DNA of 64,000 nt from Pseudarthrobacter sp. SSS035 (GCF_023273875.1 NZ_CP096882.1:2542001-2606000), one strand, 5' to 3'; numbered from the stretch's first letter, positions 49,185-59,091 are shown. Notes: generated by a model not told the origin, from the sequence alone. Numbers and translations are program-made.

Positions 49185-50039
49185 ATGCCCAAGTTCACGA
49201 AGGCCGCCATGGCGGCGGCCGCACTGGCCCTGCTCCTGAGTGGCTGTTCCGCTGCCGCGTCCACGACTGCCGAAGAAAAGGCGCCGGCTGCCGCCGAAGC
49301 CCCCAAGTGGCTGGCAACGAGCGGGAAGCTTACCCTCTGCATCGACCCCGAATACGCGCCCTTGGAGTACTACGCAAACGGTTCAAGCGGCAACATCATC
49401 GGGTTCGACGCCGACGCCGCCAGGGCGCTGGCCAAGCACTGGGGGCTTGAGGCCAAGTTCGAAGTCACCACCTTTGACGGCCTGATGCCAGGACTCCAGT
49501 CCCGCCGCTGCGACGCCATCTTCGGCGGCCTGTACATGAGCGAGGCGCGCCTGGCCGTGGCCGACGCCGCCCCGGTCATGAACGCCGGCCCGTCCATCCT
49601 GGCCGGTCCCGCAACGGTGGGACAGTTCAAGCAGCCCCTCGACCTCTGTGGCCGCAGCGTCGCGGCGCAGACGGCTTCGTCCAACGCCGCACGCATCAAC
49701 ACACTCAAGGACGAGTGCAAAGCTGCCGGCAAGGACGAACCGAAGCTCACGGAATACCCCAAGACAGCAGAAACCGTCCTCGCCGTTATGAACGGCAAAT
49801 CCGAAGCCCTGATCGAGACCAACGTCGCCGCTTCCTACATGGCCGCCCAGAACGAGGGCAAGCTGGCCCTCGCCAAGGATGTCTTCGAAACGGACACCAC
49901 ATTCGGCGTCTTCACCCGCAAGAACGATCAGATCTCCCCGGTTCTCGCCGAAGCCCTGAAGGCCCTCCACAAGGACGGGACCCTGGCCCGGATCGCCACG
50001 GACAACAAGCTCGATCCCGCCATCGTCGACGTTCACTAG
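49185..50039 (+). CDS. Polar-amino-acid-type ABC importer substrate-binding lipoprotein
   Basis: The 284-residue protein has a signal peptide with lipobox LLSGC and SBP family-3 segments: GKLTLCIDPEYAPLEYYANG, NIIGFDADAARALAKHWGL, LMPGLQSRRCDAIFGGLY and a C-terminal hinge. ATG 49185 follows GGAGAT by 8 bases. It begins the Lrp-controlled operon with a hairpin after the stop. The ligand is probably an amino acid or related cationic/zwitterionic compound, given the Lrp regulator, but its identity is open. Confidence 0.88.
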   Translation: MPKFTKAAMAAAALALLLSGCSAAASTTAEEKAPAAAEAPKWLATSGKLTLCIDPEYAPLEYYANGSSGNIIGFDADAARALAKHWGLEAKFEVTTFDGLMPGLQSRRCDAIFGGLYMSEARLAVADAAPVMNAGPSILAGPATVGQFKQPLDLCGRSVAAQTASSNAARINTLKDECKAAGKDEPKLTEYPKTAETVLAVMNGKSEALIETNVAASYMAAQNEGKLALAKDVFETDTTFGVFTRKNDQISPVLAEALKALHKDGTLARIATDNKLDPAIVDVH

Positions 50040-50046
50040 TTACCGC

Positions 50047-50074
50047 GCCGGGACCACGGAGCCGTGGTCCCGGC
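50047..50074 (+). terminator. Perfect hairpin after the binding-protein gene
   Basis: GCCGGGACCACGG and CCGTGGTCCCGGC form a perfect 13-base stem with a 2-base AG centre, 7 bases after the stop at 50039. No T run follows, so it likely protects the upstream mRNA end rather than stopping all transcription. Confidence 0.65.
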
Positions 50075-50095
50075 CCCACTCGAAAGGAGAACCCG

Positions 50096-50830
50096 ATGGA
50101 ATTCGATATCGGCATCTTCGTCCAACAACTCGTGAACCCGAGCTATCTCTACGGCGCCTTCCTGTCCGTCGCGGTTGCCGTGCTGGCGCTGATACTGGCC
50201 ACCGCCGTCGGGTTTGCCGTAGCCATGGGACGCACGTCCCAAAGCCGCATCGCGCAGGGCACGGCGGGTTTCTACACGTGGTTCTTCCGGGCCATTCCGG
50301 CGCTGCTTGTCCTGCTCATCATCTGGAACGCGCTGCCGCAGCTGTTCCCGGTGCTGCGCCAGGACTGGTTCACCCCGTTCATCGCGGCGTTCATCGGCCT
50401 GGGCATTGTGGAAGCAGCCTTTATGGCCGAAATCATCCGCTCCGCTCTCCTGAGCGTCGACGAAGGACAGAATCTGGCCGGACGCGCCCTGGGCATGTCT
50501 CCGGCGAAGGTCATGGTCAAAGTGGTCCTGCCGCAGGCCATCCGCATCGCGCTGCCGCCCACCGGCAACGAGTTCATCGGCCTGGTGAAATTCTCCTCGC
50601 TGGCGTCCGTCATCTCCCTGCAGGAACTGCTGACCACCGCCCAGGTGGGCGTCAACATCACCTTCCGCTACGCCGAGTACTACGCCGCCGCCATCATCTA
50701 CTACCTGATCATCGTGAGCCTGCTGACCCTGCTCCAGAACTACGTGGAGAAGAAATTCCTATGGACCTCACGATCAAAATCCAAGAAGCCAACCACGCTG
50801 GAACCGATCGGCCAAGGAGTACACGCATGA
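50096..50830 (+). CDS. Polar-amino-acid-type ABC importer permease
   Basis: The 244-residue permease has the family segment YTWFFRAIPALLVLLIIWNA and the docking loop LAGRALGMSPAKVMVKVVLP, then PQAIRIALPPTGNEFIGLVK. It probably forms a homodimer because only one permease gene is present, unlike the 15-16 kb importer. ATG 50096 follows AAAGGAG by 7 bases. The stop overlaps the ATPase start by ATGA. Confidence 0.88.
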   Translation: MEFDIGIFVQQLVNPSYLYGAFLSVAVAVLALILATAVGFAVAMGRTSQSRIAQGTAGFYTWFFRAIPALLVLLIIWNALPQLFPVLRQDWFTPFIAAFIGLGIVEAAFMAEIIRSALLSVDEGQNLAGRALGMSPAKVMVKVVLPQAIRIALPPTGNEFIGLVKFSSLASVISLQELLTTAQVGVNITFRYAEYYAAAIIYYLIIVSLLTLLQNYVEKKFLWTSRSKSKKPTTLEPIGQGVHA

Positions 50831-51633
50831 GCCAGATGCCACAGCTGATGGAGGCCGCGGCCTGGACGTCCGCCGACCCCGTGCTGCAGGTGCGGAACCT
50901 GCACAAGAGCTACGAAGACCAGCACGTTCTCCGCGGCGTTGAATTCGACATCCACCAGGGGCAGGTGAAGGCCGTCCTAGGGCCCTCCGGCTCGGGAAAG
51001 TCCACCATGCTGCGCCTCATGGCTCTGCTGGAACCCGCCAACGACGGCGAAATCCTCCTTCGTGGCCGGCGCCTCGGCGTCCGCGAACGGGGCACCACCA
51101 CCGTGCCGCTGCCTGAGCGGGAGCTCGCCAAGGAACGGCGGGACATCGGCATGGTGTTCCAGAAGTTCAACCTGTTTCCCCACCTGTCCGCCTGCCGGAA
51201 CGTGATGCTCGGCCTGACGTCGGTCCAGAGCGTCCCGCACAAGGAAGCGGAAGAACGCGCCATGGCCATGCTCGAACGCGTGGGCCTGTCCCACCGCGCC
51301 GGGCACTACCCCTCCGAGCTTTCCGGCGGCCAGCAACAGCGCGTGGCCATTGCCCGCGCCCTGGTGATGAACCCGTCCGTGCTGCTCTTTGACGAGCCGA
51401 CGTCGGCCCTGGACCCCGAGCTGGTGGGCGAGGTGCTGGACGTGATGGAAGGCCTTGCCCATGACGGCATGACCATGATCGTGGTGACCCACGAGGTCCG
51501 GTTCGCCCGCCGCGTTGCCGACCAGGTCACCCTGTTCGACAGCGGCGTGATCGTGGAACAGGCCACCCCGGACGAGTTCTTCGACAACCCCCAGCACGAG
51601 CGCACCAGGAAGTTCCTCAGCCATGTCCACTAA
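50827..51633 (+). CDS. Polar-amino-acid-type ABC importer ATPase
   Basis: The 268-residue protein has Walker A GPSGSGKST, the Q-loop MVFQKFNLFPHLS, signature LSGGQQQRVAIARAL and Walker B VLLFDEPTSALDPE, all in the normal order for GlnQ-type ATPases. ATG 50827 overlaps the permease stop; the frame runs further upstream only as antisense-like sequence. The last 11 bases overlap the 2-hydroxyacid dehydrogenase gene in another frame, linking transport to the enzymes. Confidence 0.9.
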   Translation: MSQMPQLMEAAAWTSADPVLQVRNLHKSYEDQHVLRGVEFDIHQGQVKAVLGPSGSGKSTMLRLMALLEPANDGEILLRGRRLGVRERGTTTVPLPERELAKERRDIGMVFQKFNLFPHLSACRNVMLGLTSVQSVPHKEAEERAMAMLERVGLSHRAGHYPSELSGGQQQRVAIARALVMNPSVLLFDEPTSALDPELVGEVLDVMEGLAHDGMTMIVVTHEVRFARRVADQVTLFDSGVIVEQATPDEFFDNPQHERTRKFLSHVH

Positions 51634-52633
51634 CCCGCACCCGTCACAGCGGCCCATCGCTGTCTACACGGACATGGACGACATCGACCACTCCGCAGGT
51701 GTCGCCCTGCTGGAGAAGCACGGCTACGACGTCCGGTACCTGGGCAGCCAGGACACCGCCGTCATCATGGAACAGGCCCAGGACGCCGAGGCCCTGCTGG
51801 TGGGCTACGCCTCCGTCACCGCCGAGGTCATGGACGCCATCCCGGGCCTGAAGATCATCGCCCTGCTCTCCATGGGATACGACAACGTGGATCTGGACGC
51901 CGCCAAGGAGCGCGGCATCTGGGTCAGCAACCTGCCCGGCGTGGCCACGGAGGAAGTGGCCTCCCACGCGCTGGCCCTCGCTTTGGCGATCACCCGGGAG
52001 ATCCCGTTCTTCCAGGGCCGGGTGGCCGAAGGGGACTGGAACGGCCGGCCGGACACCACGGTGTTCCGGCTCAGCCAGGAACGGCTGGGACTGATCGGCC
52101 TCGGCAGGATCGGCAGCCGTTTCGGCGAACTGGCCTCCGGCGTCTTCGGCGAAGTCATCGGCTACGACCCCTACCTCCCGGACACCCCGGCAACCCGGGC
52201 CATGCTGGCGAAGGCCGGCATCCGCCGGACCGGACTGGACGAGGTCCTGGCGGAGTCCGCCGTCGTGTCCTTGCATATGCCGCTCACGGACGAAACGCAG
52301 CACATCATCAACGCCGGAAGCCTCGCGGCCATGCGGCCCGGCAGCTACCTGGTGAACGTCAGCCGGGGGCAGTTGATCGACAATGGCGCCCTCCGCGTCG
52401 CCATCGACTCAGGACACATCCGCGCGGCGGCCCTGGACGTGCTCGACGTCGAGCCCGCCCCTTCGGACCACCCCCTGATGGGCCACCCCCGGATCCTGGT
52501 GACCCCGCACATCGGGTTCCTCTCGGATCACACCCTGGCCGAATACATCAGGATCCAGGCGCAGAACGTCATTTCCCAAGCCCGTACCGGCACCCCGGAC
52601 ACCCCGCTGTTCGAGCTGGAACCCGCCGTCTAA
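51623..52633 (+). CDS. D-isomer-type 2-hydroxyacid dehydrogenase
   Basis: The 336-residue protein has the substrate-domain start IAVYTDMDDIDHSAGVALLE, the NAD loop GLIGLGRIGSRFGEL and the conserved HMPLTDETQHIIN, NVSRGQLIDNGALRVAID, and the Glu/His pair in VLDVEP and TPHIGFLS. Such enzymes interconvert 2-oxo and 2-hydroxy acids using NAD(P). ATG 51623 overlaps the ATPase gene by 11 bases. It may supply or drain the 2-oxo acid that the ThDP decarboxylase two genes further uses. Confidence 0.9.
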   Translation: MSTNPHPSQRPIAVYTDMDDIDHSAGVALLEKHGYDVRYLGSQDTAVIMEQAQDAEALLVGYASVTAEVMDAIPGLKIIALLSMGYDNVDLDAAKERGIWVSNLPGVATEEVASHALALALAITREIPFFQGRVAEGDWNGRPDTTVFRLSQERLGLIGLGRIGSRFGELASGVFGEVIGYDPYLPDTPATRAMLAKAGIRRTGLDEVLAESAVVSLHMPLTDETQHIINAGSLAAMRPGSYLVNVSRGQLIDNGALRVAIDSGHIRAAALDVLDVEPAPSDHPLMGHPRILVTPHIGFLSDHTLAEYIRIQAQNVISQARTGTPDTPLFELEPAV

Positions 52634-52699
52634 GTGCCCGCAGGCTGGGTGCCGGCTCGCAGCGGCACCGCACTCCTTCTACTTGTAAAGGTCATCCCC

Positions 52700-54373
52700 A
52701 TGTCATTCCCGACGCACCTTGAAACATCCGCCGCAGCACCGCCGGCAACCCTTTTCCTCGGCGGCCCCATCCGGACGGTCGACGCCGACAATTCCGTCGC
52801 AGAGGCGATGCTGGTGATCGGCAACCGCATCGCCGCCGTCGGAACCCCCGAGGAATGCCGCGCCGCGGCCCGTGAACTCAGCACCTCGGTTCCGGAGGTT
52901 GCGGACCTCCAGGGCCGCACCCTGGTTCCCGGCTTCGTGGACCCGCACGCCCACCCGCTCATGTACGGGCAGCTGCTGTCCTGGGTGGACTGCGGGCCGG
53001 AAGCCGCTCCGGACATCCCCACCATGCTCGAACGCCTGGCCAAGGCCGCCGCGGAAAACCCCGGCGACGGCCCCATCCGCGGCTACGGCTACGAGCACCG
53101 CAACCTGGCCGAACAGCGCCACCCCAACCGGCAGGAACTGGACACGGTGTCCACCACCCGCGAGGTCTACGTGATGAACGCCAGCGGCCACGGCGGCGTC
53201 GTGAACTCCTTTATCCTGGCCAAGGCAGGCATCGATTCGGACACCCCCAACCCGGCCGGCGGCACGTTCTTCCGCGACGCCGACGGCGATCTGACCGGTG
53301 AACTCTCCGACGCCGCCTGCGATATCCTCACCGGCGAGGACGGCGTCAAGCTCGGCCACCACGGCCCCAACTTCCACCTGGCTGACAGCAAGGAACAGCA
53401 CCGCGGCCAGCTGCTCCACGCCCAGCACGAGTTCCTCAGCCACGGCGTCACCATGATCGGCGATTGCCAAGTCACCAAGCGCGAATTCGCGGCCTACCTG
53501 GACCTCGTGGAGCGCGGGGAACTGGTCACACGGATCAACGCGTACTTCCTTTCCAGCCTCCTGGACGAGGTCCTGCAGCTGGGTCTGGTGGACCGCTTCG
53601 GCGACTCGCTCCTGTCCTTTGCCGGCATCAAGCTCTACGCCGACGGCACCCTGGGCGGCTGGACGGCGTACTTCCCGGAGGGCTACCGCGATGATCCCTG
53701 CCGCACCGGCTCGCTCTACCACGATCCCGCCGACTACCGGGAGCTGGTGGTCCGGGCCCACAGCGCCGGGCTGCAGACGGCCACGCACGCGCAGTCACCC
53801 ACGGCCATCCAGATGGTGATCGACGCCGTGAAGGAAGCCACCGCCGTCTCGCCGCGCGCGGACCACCGCCACCGGATCGAGCACTGCGGGCTGCCCACGC
53901 CGGAACAGATCACGGAAATGGCCGAACTGGGGATCCTCCCGGTCAACCAGCCCCAGCACTACTACAACTGGGGCCCGGGAGTCACGGACGCGATCGGCAG
54001 CCCGGGGGAGCGCTTCAACCCGCTGGGTGAATTCGTGGCCGCGGCCGTGCCCGTCACCATGAGCTCCGATGCCCCCGTGGCCGATCCGCGTCCCCTCGAA
54101 GCCATCCAGACCGCCGTGACCCGCAAGACCCGCTCGGGAGTGCAGTTGGGCTCGGATGACCTCAAGATCGACGCCGTCGCCGCCCTCCGCGCCCACACCA
54201 TCAACGGCGCACGGGCCATGGGACGCGAGCAGGACCTGGGCTCCCTGGAACCGCAGAAGCTCGCCGACTTCGTGATCCTCGCTGCGGACCCGCTGGCGGC
54301 GCACGAAGCCGACATCAGCGGCATCGACGTTGTGGAGACCTGGGTGGACGGAACCCGCGTCTACAAGCGCTGA
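52700..54373 (+). CDS. YtcJ-like amidohydrolase (amidohydrolase family 3)
   Basis: The 557-residue protein has PGFVDPHAHPLMYGQ (metal HxH), then a carboxylated-Lys candidate in FAGIKLYADGTLGGWT, HRHRIEHCG and TMSSDAPVADPRPLEAI near the end, the YtcJ pattern. Family members hydrolyse amides or ureas with little known specificity. ATG 52700 with AAAGGT upstream was chosen over GTG 52634. It follows the hydroxyacid dehydrogenase by 66 bases. It may release an amine or amino acid from an N-acyl or related derivative. Confidence 0.85.
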   Translation: MSFPTHLETSAAAPPATLFLGGPIRTVDADNSVAEAMLVIGNRIAAVGTPEECRAAARELSTSVPEVADLQGRTLVPGFVDPHAHPLMYGQLLSWVDCGPEAAPDIPTMLERLAKAAAENPGDGPIRGYGYEHRNLAEQRHPNRQELDTVSTTREVYVMNASGHGGVVNSFILAKAGIDSDTPNPAGGTFFRDADGDLTGELSDAACDILTGEDGVKLGHHGPNFHLADSKEQHRGQLLHAQHEFLSHGVTMIGDCQVTKREFAAYLDLVERGELVTRINAYFLSSLLDEVLQLGLVDRFGDSLLSFAGIKLYADGTLGGWTAYFPEGYRDDPCRTGSLYHDPADYRELVVRAHSAGLQTATHAQSPTAIQMVIDAVKEATAVSPRADHRHRIEHCGLPTPEQITEMAELGILPVNQPQHYYNWGPGVTDAIGSPGERFNPLGEFVAAAVPVTMSSDAPVADPRPLEAIQTAVTRKTRSGVQLGSDDLKIDAVAALRAHTINGARAMGREQDLGSLEPQKLADFVILAADPLAAHEADISGIDVVETWVDGTRVYKR

Positions 54374-54408
54374 CCGCCCGCCCTCCCAGCCAGCAAAGGA
54401 CTTTAGCC

Positions 54409-56016
54409 ATGACCAGCACCATCCCCACCAACAACGTCGGCCTCGCCGTCATGACCACGCTGCGGAACTACGGGATCGACGCCGTCTTCGGGATCCCCGG
54501 CACACACAACCTGGAGTTCTACCGGCACCTGAAGCCGCTCGGCATCCGCCCGGTCACCACCCGCCACGAGCAGGGCGCCGGGTACGGCTCCGACGGCTGG
54601 AGCCAGCTCAAGGGGCTTCCCGGCGTCGTGATCACCACCTCCGGACCCGGGCTGCTGAACGCGATGTCCGCCGCCGCCACCTCCTACTGCGAGTCCCGGC
54701 CCATGATCATCCTGTCCCCGGGTGCCCCGCGCGGCAGCGAGTTTTCGGACGTCGGGCTTCTGCATGAAACCAAGGATCCCACCGGCGCGGTCCGGGCGCT
54801 GATCGGACGCAGCACCCGCGTTTCCAGCGGCAGCGAAGCCGTGGAACTGATCCACCAGGCCTTCGCGTCCTTCGCCCACGGACGCCCGCGCCCCGTCCAC
54901 ATCGAGATCCCGCTGGATCTGTTGGAGTCGGCCTCCGACGTCGACCCCGCCGCACTGGAGGCCCGCCCCCTGGGTGCGCCGAAGAAAGCCGACGACGACG
55001 CCGTTGCGGCCGCCGCTGCCTTGCTCCGGGATGCGTCCAACCCCGTGATCCTGGCCGGCGGCGGATCGCTGGGAACCGGCGCTGCCCTGCTTGAACTCGC
55101 CGAGCTGCTGCAGGCGCCCGTGGTCACCACCATCAACGGCAAGGCCGCCATCCCGGAGGGCCACCCGCTGTCCCTCGGCTCCGAGATCCGGTTCGCCTCG
55201 GCCCAGGACCTGTGCAACTCCTCCGATGCGCTGCTGGTGATCGGCAGCAAGCTGGGCGAGTCCGAAATGTGGGGCGGCAAGATCCTCCCGCAGGGCGGCT
55301 CCATCCGGATCGACATTGACCCCCTCCAGCTGCACTGCAACCTCAGCCCGGAACTGGAACTCCTGGGCAACGCGGCCGCCGTCGTTCCCCAACTGCTCGC
55401 CGCCCTCACGGGCCACGTCGCCGCGGCGGCGCCGCAGCTGGCGCCGCAGCTGGCGCCTCTGCGTGCCGAGCTGCAGGCCGAAGCCCGCGCCATGGCGCCG
55501 GTCCTGGCACAGATCAACGAGATCCTGGCGGCCACCCTTCCGGCGGACACCGTCATCGCCGGCGATTCCTCGCAGATCACCTACTTTGGCACCACGTCCT
55601 TCTTCCCCATGCAGCAGCCGCACCAGCTCCTCTACACGCCGGCCTACGCCACGCTGGGTTACGGGCTGCCGGCCGCGATCGGCGCCAAGGTGGCCGCTCC
55701 CGACCGTCCTGTGGTGGGCCTGATCGGCGACGGCGCGCTCATGTTCGCCGTCCAGGAATTCATCACCGCCGTGGAGCAGGGGGTGGACCTGCCCATTATC
55801 TGCATCAACAACGGCGGCTACGGTGAGATCCGGCAGAACATGCAGGACCGCGATCTGGCGCCCGTCGGCGTGGACCTGGTGCAGCCCGACTGGGTCCGCA
55901 TGGCCGAAGGCTTTGGCCTCACGGCGTTCAACGTGGAGTCCCTCGACGTCCTGGCCGACACCGTCACCCAGGCGCTCGCGGTCAAGGGCCCCAGCCTCAT
56001 CCACGTGAGCATCTGA
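54409..56016 (+). CDS. ThDP-dependent decarboxylase/synthase (acetolactate synthase-like, AruI-like)
   Basis: The 535-residue protein has the ThDP activation Glu54 in TTRHEQGAG, the central Rossmann domain, and the ThDP/Mg motif GDGALMFAVQEF with NNGGYGE near 440-473. The HEQGAGYGSDGWS region is like that of AruI (5-guanidino-2-oxopentanoate decarboxylase) and related 2-oxoacid decarboxylases. The next gene is an aldehyde dehydrogenase, so conversion of a 2-oxo acid to an aldehyde and then an acid is likely. ATG 54409 has AAAGGA upstream. No transaminase gene is present. Confidence 0.86.
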   Translation: MTSTIPTNNVGLAVMTTLRNYGIDAVFGIPGTHNLEFYRHLKPLGIRPVTTRHEQGAGYGSDGWSQLKGLPGVVITTSGPGLLNAMSAAATSYCESRPMIILSPGAPRGSEFSDVGLLHETKDPTGAVRALIGRSTRVSSGSEAVELIHQAFASFAHGRPRPVHIEIPLDLLESASDVDPAALEARPLGAPKKADDDAVAAAAALLRDASNPVILAGGGSLGTGAALLELAELLQAPVVTTINGKAAIPEGHPLSLGSEIRFASAQDLCNSSDALLVIGSKLGESEMWGGKILPQGGSIRIDIDPLQLHCNLSPELELLGNAAAVVPQLLAALTGHVAAAAPQLAPQLAPLRAELQAEARAMAPVLAQINEILAATLPADTVIAGDSSQITYFGTTSFFPMQQPHQLLYTPAYATLGYGLPAAIGAKVAAPDRPVVGLIGDGALMFAVQEFITAVEQGVDLPIICINNGGYGEIRQNMQDRDLAPVGVDLVQPDWVRMAEGFGLTAFNVESLDVLADTVTQALAVKGPSLIHVSI

Positions 56017-57404
56017 TGCCGGTCCTGGAGGCAGCGTTCCGGGTGCTCAACCCGGCCACGGGCGAGGTCCTGGCGGAGTACGCCGAGGCCACGGCCGCGG
56101 ATGTAGAGGATGCTGTCGAATCTGCGCGCCGCGCCTTTATCGGCGGGGGCAAGACTGCCGGCTGGGGCACAACGACGGCGGAACGGCGTGCCGCGGTGCT
56201 GCGGGGCGCCGCCGGTCGGCTGCTCGAACGGAAGGAGCGGTTGGCCCGGCTTGCCACGGAGGAAATGGGCAAGCTGCTGGCCGAGGCAGTCGGCGAGGTG
56301 GAGCTGTGCGCCGAGATCTTCGCGTACTACGCCGAGCACGGGCCGGGCTTCCTCGCCGACGAGCCGCTGGACCACCCCGGGGCGGTGCTGCAGCGGCGCC
56401 CCCTCGGCCCGATCCTGGGCATCATGCCGTGGAACTACCCGTACTACCAGATCGCCAGGTTCGCGGCGCCCAACCTGATGCTGGGCAACGCCCTGCTCAT
56501 CAAGCCGGCACCGGCCTGCCCGCGCTCGGCGCTCGCCCTCGAAGAGTTGCTGCTCGACGCCGGCCTGCCGGCAGGTGCCTACCGGACCGTACTGGCGGGC
56601 GTGGAACAGACCGCCGCGCTGGTGTCCGATCCCCGCATCCAGGGGGTCTCGCTCACCGGCAGCGAGCGGGCTGGCATCGCCGTCGGCACGCTCGCCGGGG
56701 CAGGGCTAAAGAAGTCAGTGCTGGAGCTGGGCGGCTCGGATGCCTTCATCGTCCTGGACACCGAAGACCTCGATTCCGTGGTTGACCTCGCGGCGGCGGC
56801 GCGGATGGAAAACGCGGGGCAAGCCTGTACGTCGCCCAAGCGCTTCATCGTGGCTGCATCGATGTACGACGACTTCGTTGCCGGACTTGCCGCCAAGCTG
56901 GCTGGATACGTACCGGGGGATCCCCGGGACCCGGGCGCCACGCTTGCGCCGATGTCCTCCGCTGCGGCGGCCCGGACACTGCTTGCGCAGGTGGACGGCG
57001 CCGTCGCCGAAGGTGCCACCTTGCTGTGCGGAGGGTTCAGCACGGCGGCAGGGGAGGCCTACGTGTCACCTACGCTGCTGACGGATGTGCGGCCGGGCAC
57101 TCGCGCCTACCGCGAGGAACTCTTCGGCCCGGTGGCAGTGGTGTACCGGGCGGAGGACGAGGACGACGCCGTCCGGCTGGCCAATGATTCGCCGTACGGC
57201 CTGGGCGCCTCGATCTTTACCGCCGACGCCGGGCGGGCAGACCGCATCGCCGAGCGGCTGGAAGTTGGGATGGTCAGCGTCAACCGGCTCGCGCCGTCGT
57301 CGGCTGCTTTGCCCTTTGGCGGGGTCAAAAACAGCGGCGTCGGGCGCGAACTGGGGCCGCTTGGCATGGACGAATTCGTGAACCGAAAACTTGTAGTCCG
57401 CTAA
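56016..57404 (+). CDS. NAD(P)-dependent aldehyde dehydrogenase (succinate-semialdehyde type)
   Basis: The 462-residue ALDH has MPWNYPYYQIARFAAPNLML, the Glu in VLELGGSDAFIVL near 239 and the catalytic Cys in NAGQACTSPKRF near 271, features of succinate-semialdehyde-like dehydrogenases. The start is TGATG: ATG 56016 overlaps the ThDP gene stop by one base, so the two are coupled. It likely oxidises the aldehyde made by the decarboxylase. The chain length of the aldehyde is not readable from sequence. Confidence 0.9.
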   Translation: MPVLEAAFRVLNPATGEVLAEYAEATAADVEDAVESARRAFIGGGKTAGWGTTTAERRAAVLRGAAGRLLERKERLARLATEEMGKLLAEAVGEVELCAEIFAYYAEHGPGFLADEPLDHPGAVLQRRPLGPILGIMPWNYPYYQIARFAAPNLMLGNALLIKPAPACPRSALALEELLLDAGLPAGAYRTVLAGVEQTAALVSDPRIQGVSLTGSERAGIAVGTLAGAGLKKSVLELGGSDAFIVLDTEDLDSVVDLAAAARMENAGQACTSPKRFIVAASMYDDFVAGLAAKLAGYVPGDPRDPGATLAPMSSAAAARTLLAQVDGAVAEGATLLCGGFSTAAGEAYVSPTLLTDVRPGTRAYREELFGPVAVVYRAEDEDDAVRLANDSPYGLGASIFTADAGRADRIAERLEVGMVSVNRLAPSSAALPFGGVKNSGVGRELGPLGMDEFVNRKLVVR

Positions 57405-57422
57405 ATTTTTGGAGGGAAAGCC

Positions 57423-59035
57423 ATGAGCGAGACGCTCAAGAATGCAGACTTGAAGACCGCCGCGTGGGGCTGGGTTGAGGGGCAGAAGGAACAGCTCTCC
57501 GCGTGGCACACCAACATCTGGGAGCTCGCAGAACCCGCCTGGCGGGAGTACGAGTCCTGCGCCTGGTACGTGAAAATCCTGCGCGAACACGGCTTCACCG
57601 TGGAGGAGGGCAGCGGGGGCATGCCCACCGCCTTCGCCGCCGAGTGGACCAGCCCCGCCGGCCCCGGAGCTCGGATCCTGGGCTACGCCGAATACGACGC
57701 CATTCCCGGCAACTGCCAAGCAGCTTCCACCAAGCGCGAGCCCCGCACGGGTATGTCCCGGTTCGCGCCGGGCCACACGGACCCGCACTCGGCACTGGGC
57801 ATCTCAACGCTCGCCGGGTTCCTCGCGGCGAAGGATGCCATGGAACGGCACAACATCCCCGGGACACTCGTGTACACGGGCGAACCGGCGGAGAAGGTCC
57901 AGGGATCCAAGGTGGTCCACGGCCTGCGCGGCTACTACGACAACCTGGACGCCATCATTTCGTACCACCCCTTCTACATGATGCCGCTGTGCAACACCGC
58001 GCGCTGGGACACCCATTGCGGCTCGTACTACAGCAAGATCTACACGTTCACGTGTGACAACCCCGAAGGCTGGAACAACACCTACGGCGACAGCCCCATC
58101 CCGTCCTCGCACTCCGCGGCGCGGGCTCCCGGGGCCGATGCGGCACTGTTCACTATGTTCTCGCTCACCAAGACCACCCAGGATTCCATGCTGCCGCAGG
58201 CCGGCGGCTGGTCGTTGTCCGAGGCGATCCTCACCGCGGGGCAGGCGACGGCGGACAATCAGCCCGCGGGACTGGCCCAGATCCAGTACTCCTGGCGCTG
58301 CCCCAGCCTCGCAGAAGCCGACTCGGTGCTCGCCGTGCTGGACCGTAACGCCGAGCTGGCCGCGGCTGCTTCGCACTGCACCGTCAGCTCGCGCTGGGTG
58401 GCGCGCAACCGGCCCGGCATCGCCAACCACACCGTGGCGCAGCTTGCGTGGGAGAACATCGCCGCCGTCGGCGCACCCGTCCTGGACGAGCGGGCCCGGG
58501 AGATCGGCCGCGAAATCCAGGCCTCGTGCGGGGTGGAGCCCATGGAGAACCCGTTCCACCCGGCGACGGCGGAGCTGATCAGCCCGCAGGACGCCGAGAC
58601 GAAACTGCGCCGGCACCTTCCGGCAACGCAGCAGAACTGGACCAGCGACGACTATGTGGAGATGACCTGGTACGCGCCCACCATCCGTTTCTACACCGCC
58701 CGCCCAACGCTGGCTCCGGACCCTGCCGGGACTCCGTACCCGGGCTGGGCCATGACGGCGATGGGCGGCATCCCGGAGACCATTGACCCCACCATCACCG
58801 TCACCGGCAAGATGATCGCCGGCATGGTTCTGGACCTGGTGACCTCCCCGGAGACCCTGGCCGAGGCCAAGTCCGAGTTGAGGCCGAGAAGGTTCGGCGC
58901 GGCTCCGTGGCCCCGCTGCTGCCCGCCGAATTCAGCGCGCCCACGGACTTCCGCTGGCCCGAATACATCGGCGAGGGCAAGGCCCGCGACTGGTGGATTC
59001 CCGTGTCCGAGGAAGCCTGGAACACGGCGGGGTAA
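57423..59035 (+). pseudogene. M20-family amidohydrolase (AbgB-like) with a one-base frameshift near the end
   Basis: The first ~485 codons are native: WELAEPAWREYESCAWYVKI, GYAEYDAIPGNCQA, HTDPHSALGISTLAGFLAA, YTGEPAEKVQGSKVVHG and VTGKMIAGMVLDLVTSPETL match p-aminobenzoyl-glutamate-hydrolase-like M20 proteins. At 58875-58880 the sequence is GAGTTG; one base is missing between 58879 and 58880. After that base, the other frame continues as EAEKVRRGSVAPLLPAEF and FRWPEYIGEGKARDWWIP up to TAA 59033-59035. The intact frame would end normally; as written the protein gets a foreign tail. Sequencing error or a real mutation cannot be told apart here. ATG 57423 follows GGAGG. Confidence 0.85.
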
Positions 59036-59053
59036 ATACCCCTGGCATCACAC

Positions 59054-59091
59054 AAGCGGACGACGGCGGGAGGTCCCGCCGTCGTCCGCTT
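59054..59091. repeat. Dispersed palindromic repeat, copy 8 (perfect)
   Basis: AAGCGGACGACGGCGGGA and its exact complement around GG give a perfect 38-base palindrome. It lies between the convergent stops at 59035 and 59098. Confidence 0.9.
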
